NCBI GenBank assembly: GCA_900541505.1 | Contig: UQKK01000068.1 | Coordinates: forward strand, 1-7,776 | From: an uncultured Ruminococcus sp. | GTDB lineage: Bacteria; Bacillota; Clostridia; Lachnospirales; Lachnospiraceae | Reading direction: 5' to 3' | Length of the DNA: 7,776 nt | In this document: piece by piece, positions 6,601-7,776 of the stretch | How positions within the stretch are numbered: position 1 is the stretch's first letter | Layout of the letters: each line of letters starts with the position of its first letter | Position numbers and translations under genes: made by a program | Notes under the pieces: model-generated | Databases searched by the model: none | Told to the model about the DNA's origin: nothing | Seen by the model: the letters and a program-made list of their open reading frames with translations, nothing else

Positions 6601-6905
6601 CCAGTTGGTTTACTCACCTCCTATACACTTTACTGCGGTACAAATTTTGAGTATTGGAGCCCAGGGAGATGCGAACAAGAAGTTGGACCTAAATGGGGAG
6701 TTTCAAGGTGCGCCTGTATGTGGCAGATCTCATCGCCCCCAAGGATAGCTTGATTCTGCCATCGTTATACCATATTCATGCAGGGATCTACACTGCTAAT
6801 GAACTAGAAAACAGATGTGCTTTCCTAGAAACTCCCGTAAAACAGCTCGTTCTTCAACCGTCCTTCCTACGCAGACTGCATTGTCGGGGAAGTGACCTCC
6901 TTTGA
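6601..6905 (+). pseudogene. Remnant of a second plus-strand gene, possibly an SAF-domain/homoserine-dehydrogenase-like oxidoreductase
   Basis: Protein-like text is spread over three plus frames: LLTSYTLYCGTNFE (about 6610-6651), then QILSIGAQGDANKKLDL in a second frame (within 6629-6715), then a 70-codon open stretch at 6693-6905 containing VADLIAPKDSLILPSLYH and ETPVKQLVLQ. No ribosome-binding site or credible start precedes the open stretch. The order (YTPYHL-like, SI..A..G, DL...DSL-like) recalls the C-terminal part of NAD(P)-binding SAF-domain proteins often linked to acid-sugar genes, but the resemblance is loose and read from memory. That it is decayed coding DNA is more certain than its identity. 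Confidence 0.35.
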
Positions 6906-7430
6906 GACATGGAGCAAGTGAGTTCAGCCTGCTCCAAGCTTTGAATTTAGCCCTACCAGCGGTAACGCCCTTCCCAGTCTAAACTGGCGATCGGATACTC
7001 GCCGCTTCTCAGCCAGCGGGGATAAGGAACTCCTAATGTCAATAACCCATTTGACGATGAGCAAGCCCGCATGAAAATCCCGCCAAAGGGTATTTTCCAC
7101 GGCTGAGCAGATCTCACCCATATAGAAATGATACCTCCGCTTTTTCTTCCGGACTAAACTGTACCATTGCTTTTCCTTTCTTCGTAAGAATACATCTCTT
7201 CCGCCTTTTTCCAGTCCATCTTTTTGTCCGCTTGCCCCTGGGGATTGGGATGTTCTTTTTTCACTAATAAGTAATCGGAACTTTAGCCGACATAACAGAG
7301 TCAGACCACAGCTTGTACCACAGGAGTTTGTGGAACAAGCGGATTTTGCACAGTAAATCACGCCCGGGAAACAATTGAAATGGAGCAGAAATGATTAAAA
7401 ACCGCCGGAAACAATCAAAAAAGTTTCATA
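6906..7430. other. Unassigned intergenic stretch with scattered coding debris
   Basis: No intact gene is supported. On the minus strand a 145-codon open frame (7361-6924) exists but its composition is un-protein-like (Cys, Ser, Arg rich) and it has no good ribosome-binding site. Better-looking short peptides lie in the other two minus frames: KMDWKKAEEMYSYEERK (about 7222-7172) and MVQFSPEEKAEVSFLYG (7167-7117), which meet end to end after a frame change. This suggests a small decayed minus-strand gene with frameshifts, of unknown function. I see no promoter, repeat or insertion-sequence end that I can defend. Confidence 0.3.
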
Positions 7431-7433
7431 AAG

Positions 7434-7478
7434 CTGTTCACACGCAGGAGGTTACTGGTTCGAGTCCAGTAGTCTCCG
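7434..7478 (+). tRNA. 3' half of a tRNA (probably tRNA-Val, anticodon CAC), truncated
   Basis: From the anticodon loop onward the bases fit a tRNA: loop TTCACAC (7437-7443, anticodon CAC), 3' anticodon stem GCAGG (7444-7448), variable loop AGGTT, T-stem ACTGG (7454-7458), T-loop TTCGAGT, CCAGT (7466-7470), 3' acceptor strand AGTCTCC (7471-7477) and a discriminator base. The 5' part is missing: the expected GGAGACT acceptor strand and a D-arm are not found in the preceding 100 bases, and the bases before the loop (AAGCTG) do not pair with GCAGG, although CTG followed by one lost base would. A terminator follows directly, as for a former tRNA gene. It cannot make a functional tRNA. Confidence 0.7.
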
Positions 7479-7480
7479 TC

Positions 7481-7521
7481 GAAAAGTTCCTGATTTATGT
7501 AAAATCAGGGACTTTTCTTTT
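7481..7521 (+). terminator. Intrinsic terminator behind the tRNA remnant
   Basis: A 16-bp stem with one G-U pair is formed by 7481-7496 (GAAAAGTTCCTGATTT) and 7502-7517, with a 5-nt loop, followed by TTTT at 7518-7521 in a T-rich stretch. Because the stem ends are A/T-rich it may also stop transcription coming from the right on the minus strand, where the decayed gene ends at 7542. Confidence 0.8.
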
Positions 7522-7541
7522 ATTCGTCTCAAAAAACATGC

Positions 7542-7776
7542 TTAAACTTTTAGCTTCTTCTCCGACCAATACGGCGATAGTATCTGATAGAGCTGGACAG
7601 TGTCGGGCAGGAAATCCCTGCCCGGTGCTGCCGTAATGGTTACAGTCTTTTTGTATGGCCAGAAAAAATCCGGCCTTCCATCTCACACGCGTCTGCAAGC
7701 TCTTTGGCGAGCTTTTTGATCGGAAAGTCTGGTGCGGTTTGTATAATGAGTACCAAATGTCCCCAATCCACATGCA
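7542..7776 (-). pseudogene. 3' end of an unrecognised minus-strand gene with one frameshift (runs off the window)
   Basis: Reading from 7774, the frame gives WGHLVLIIQTAPDFPIKKLA and continues as KELADACEMEGRIF before a stop at 7642-7640. A second minus frame, open from about 7682, takes over with KKTVTITAAPGRDFLPDTVQ and LYQILSPYWSEKKLKV and ends at TAA (7544-7542). The pieces join if one indel occurred between about 7640 and 7682. The peptide looks like a real protein C-terminus, but I do not recognise the family. Whether the shift is real or a sequencing error cannot be told here. Confidence 0.45.
7604..7624. repeat. Short perfect inverted repeat
   Basis: CGGGCAGG (7604-7611) and CCTGCCCG (7617-7624) form an 8-bp G/C-rich stem with a 5-nt loop. 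It lies inside the right-end pseudogene. No T-tract follows on either strand, so it is not an intrinsic terminator; it may be chance or a small hairpin element. Confidence 0.4.

Noticed and set aside
6924..7361. 145-codon minus-strand open frame
   Set aside because: Odd composition, no convincing ribosome-binding site, and more protein-like text lies in the other minus frames, so it is probably a chance open frame over debris.
7391..7636. 81-codon plus-strand open frame
   Set aside because: It runs through the tRNA remnant and its terminator, so it is not a gene.
7495..7773. 92-codon minus-strand open frame
   Set aside because: It runs into the terminator hairpin; the other two minus frames give a much better protein C-terminus ending at 7542.
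5731..7776. CRISPR array, insertion sequence or phage gene in the gene-poor right part
   Set aside because: No regularly spaced repeats, transposase motifs, terminal inverted repeats or integrase were seen.

Overview
The window looks like part of a chromosome from a Gram-positive anaerobe of the Clostridia, probably a gut Oscillospiraceae-type organism. This is inferred from near-perfect AGGAGG ribosome-binding sites before every intact gene, intermediate GC content, a PrpR-N type regulator and a lipoprotein-type solute receptor. Species cannot be read from the sequence.

Left part (1-3697, minus strand): one tight operon, read right to left. It encodes a full-length but divergent transketolase (695 aa), a KduD-like short-chain dehydrogenase (257 aa), the TctB small membrane subunit (165 aa) and the start of a TctC-like lipoprotein receptor of a tripartite tricarboxylate transporter (TTT). 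The first two junctions are 12 nt each, with the next gene's Shine-Dalgarno overlapping the preceding stop codon. The order suggests uptake of a carboxylate, probably a sugar acid, followed by NAD(P)-dependent oxidation or reduction and a thiamine-diphosphate-dependent C-C cleavage or transfer. TctA would be expected beyond base 1.

Middle (3698-5730): a 239-bp divergent control region with promoters and repeated TGCTA/TAGCA elements, then a plus-strand regulator with a PrpR-N sensor domain, a degenerate sigma-54-type AAA+ module and a Fis-type HTH. The AAA+ module keeps Walker A but lacks GAFTGA, the Walker B Asp-Glu pair, the arginine finger and sensor-II Arg. No sigma-54 promoter is visible, so it probably works with the housekeeping sigma factor.

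Right part (5731-7776): no intact gene. It holds a decayed four-carbon acid-sugar kinase (DUF1537/OtnK family) with stops, frameshifts and internal deletions, a second decayed plus-strand gene, about 500 bp of unassigned debris, the 3' half of a tRNA (probably tRNA-Val, anticodon CAC) followed by a good intrinsic terminator, and the frameshifted 3' end of a minus-strand gene. The kinase remnant fits the acid-sugar theme and suggests that the locus once had a second catabolic arm. The truncated tRNA is compatible with an old integration or deletion junction.
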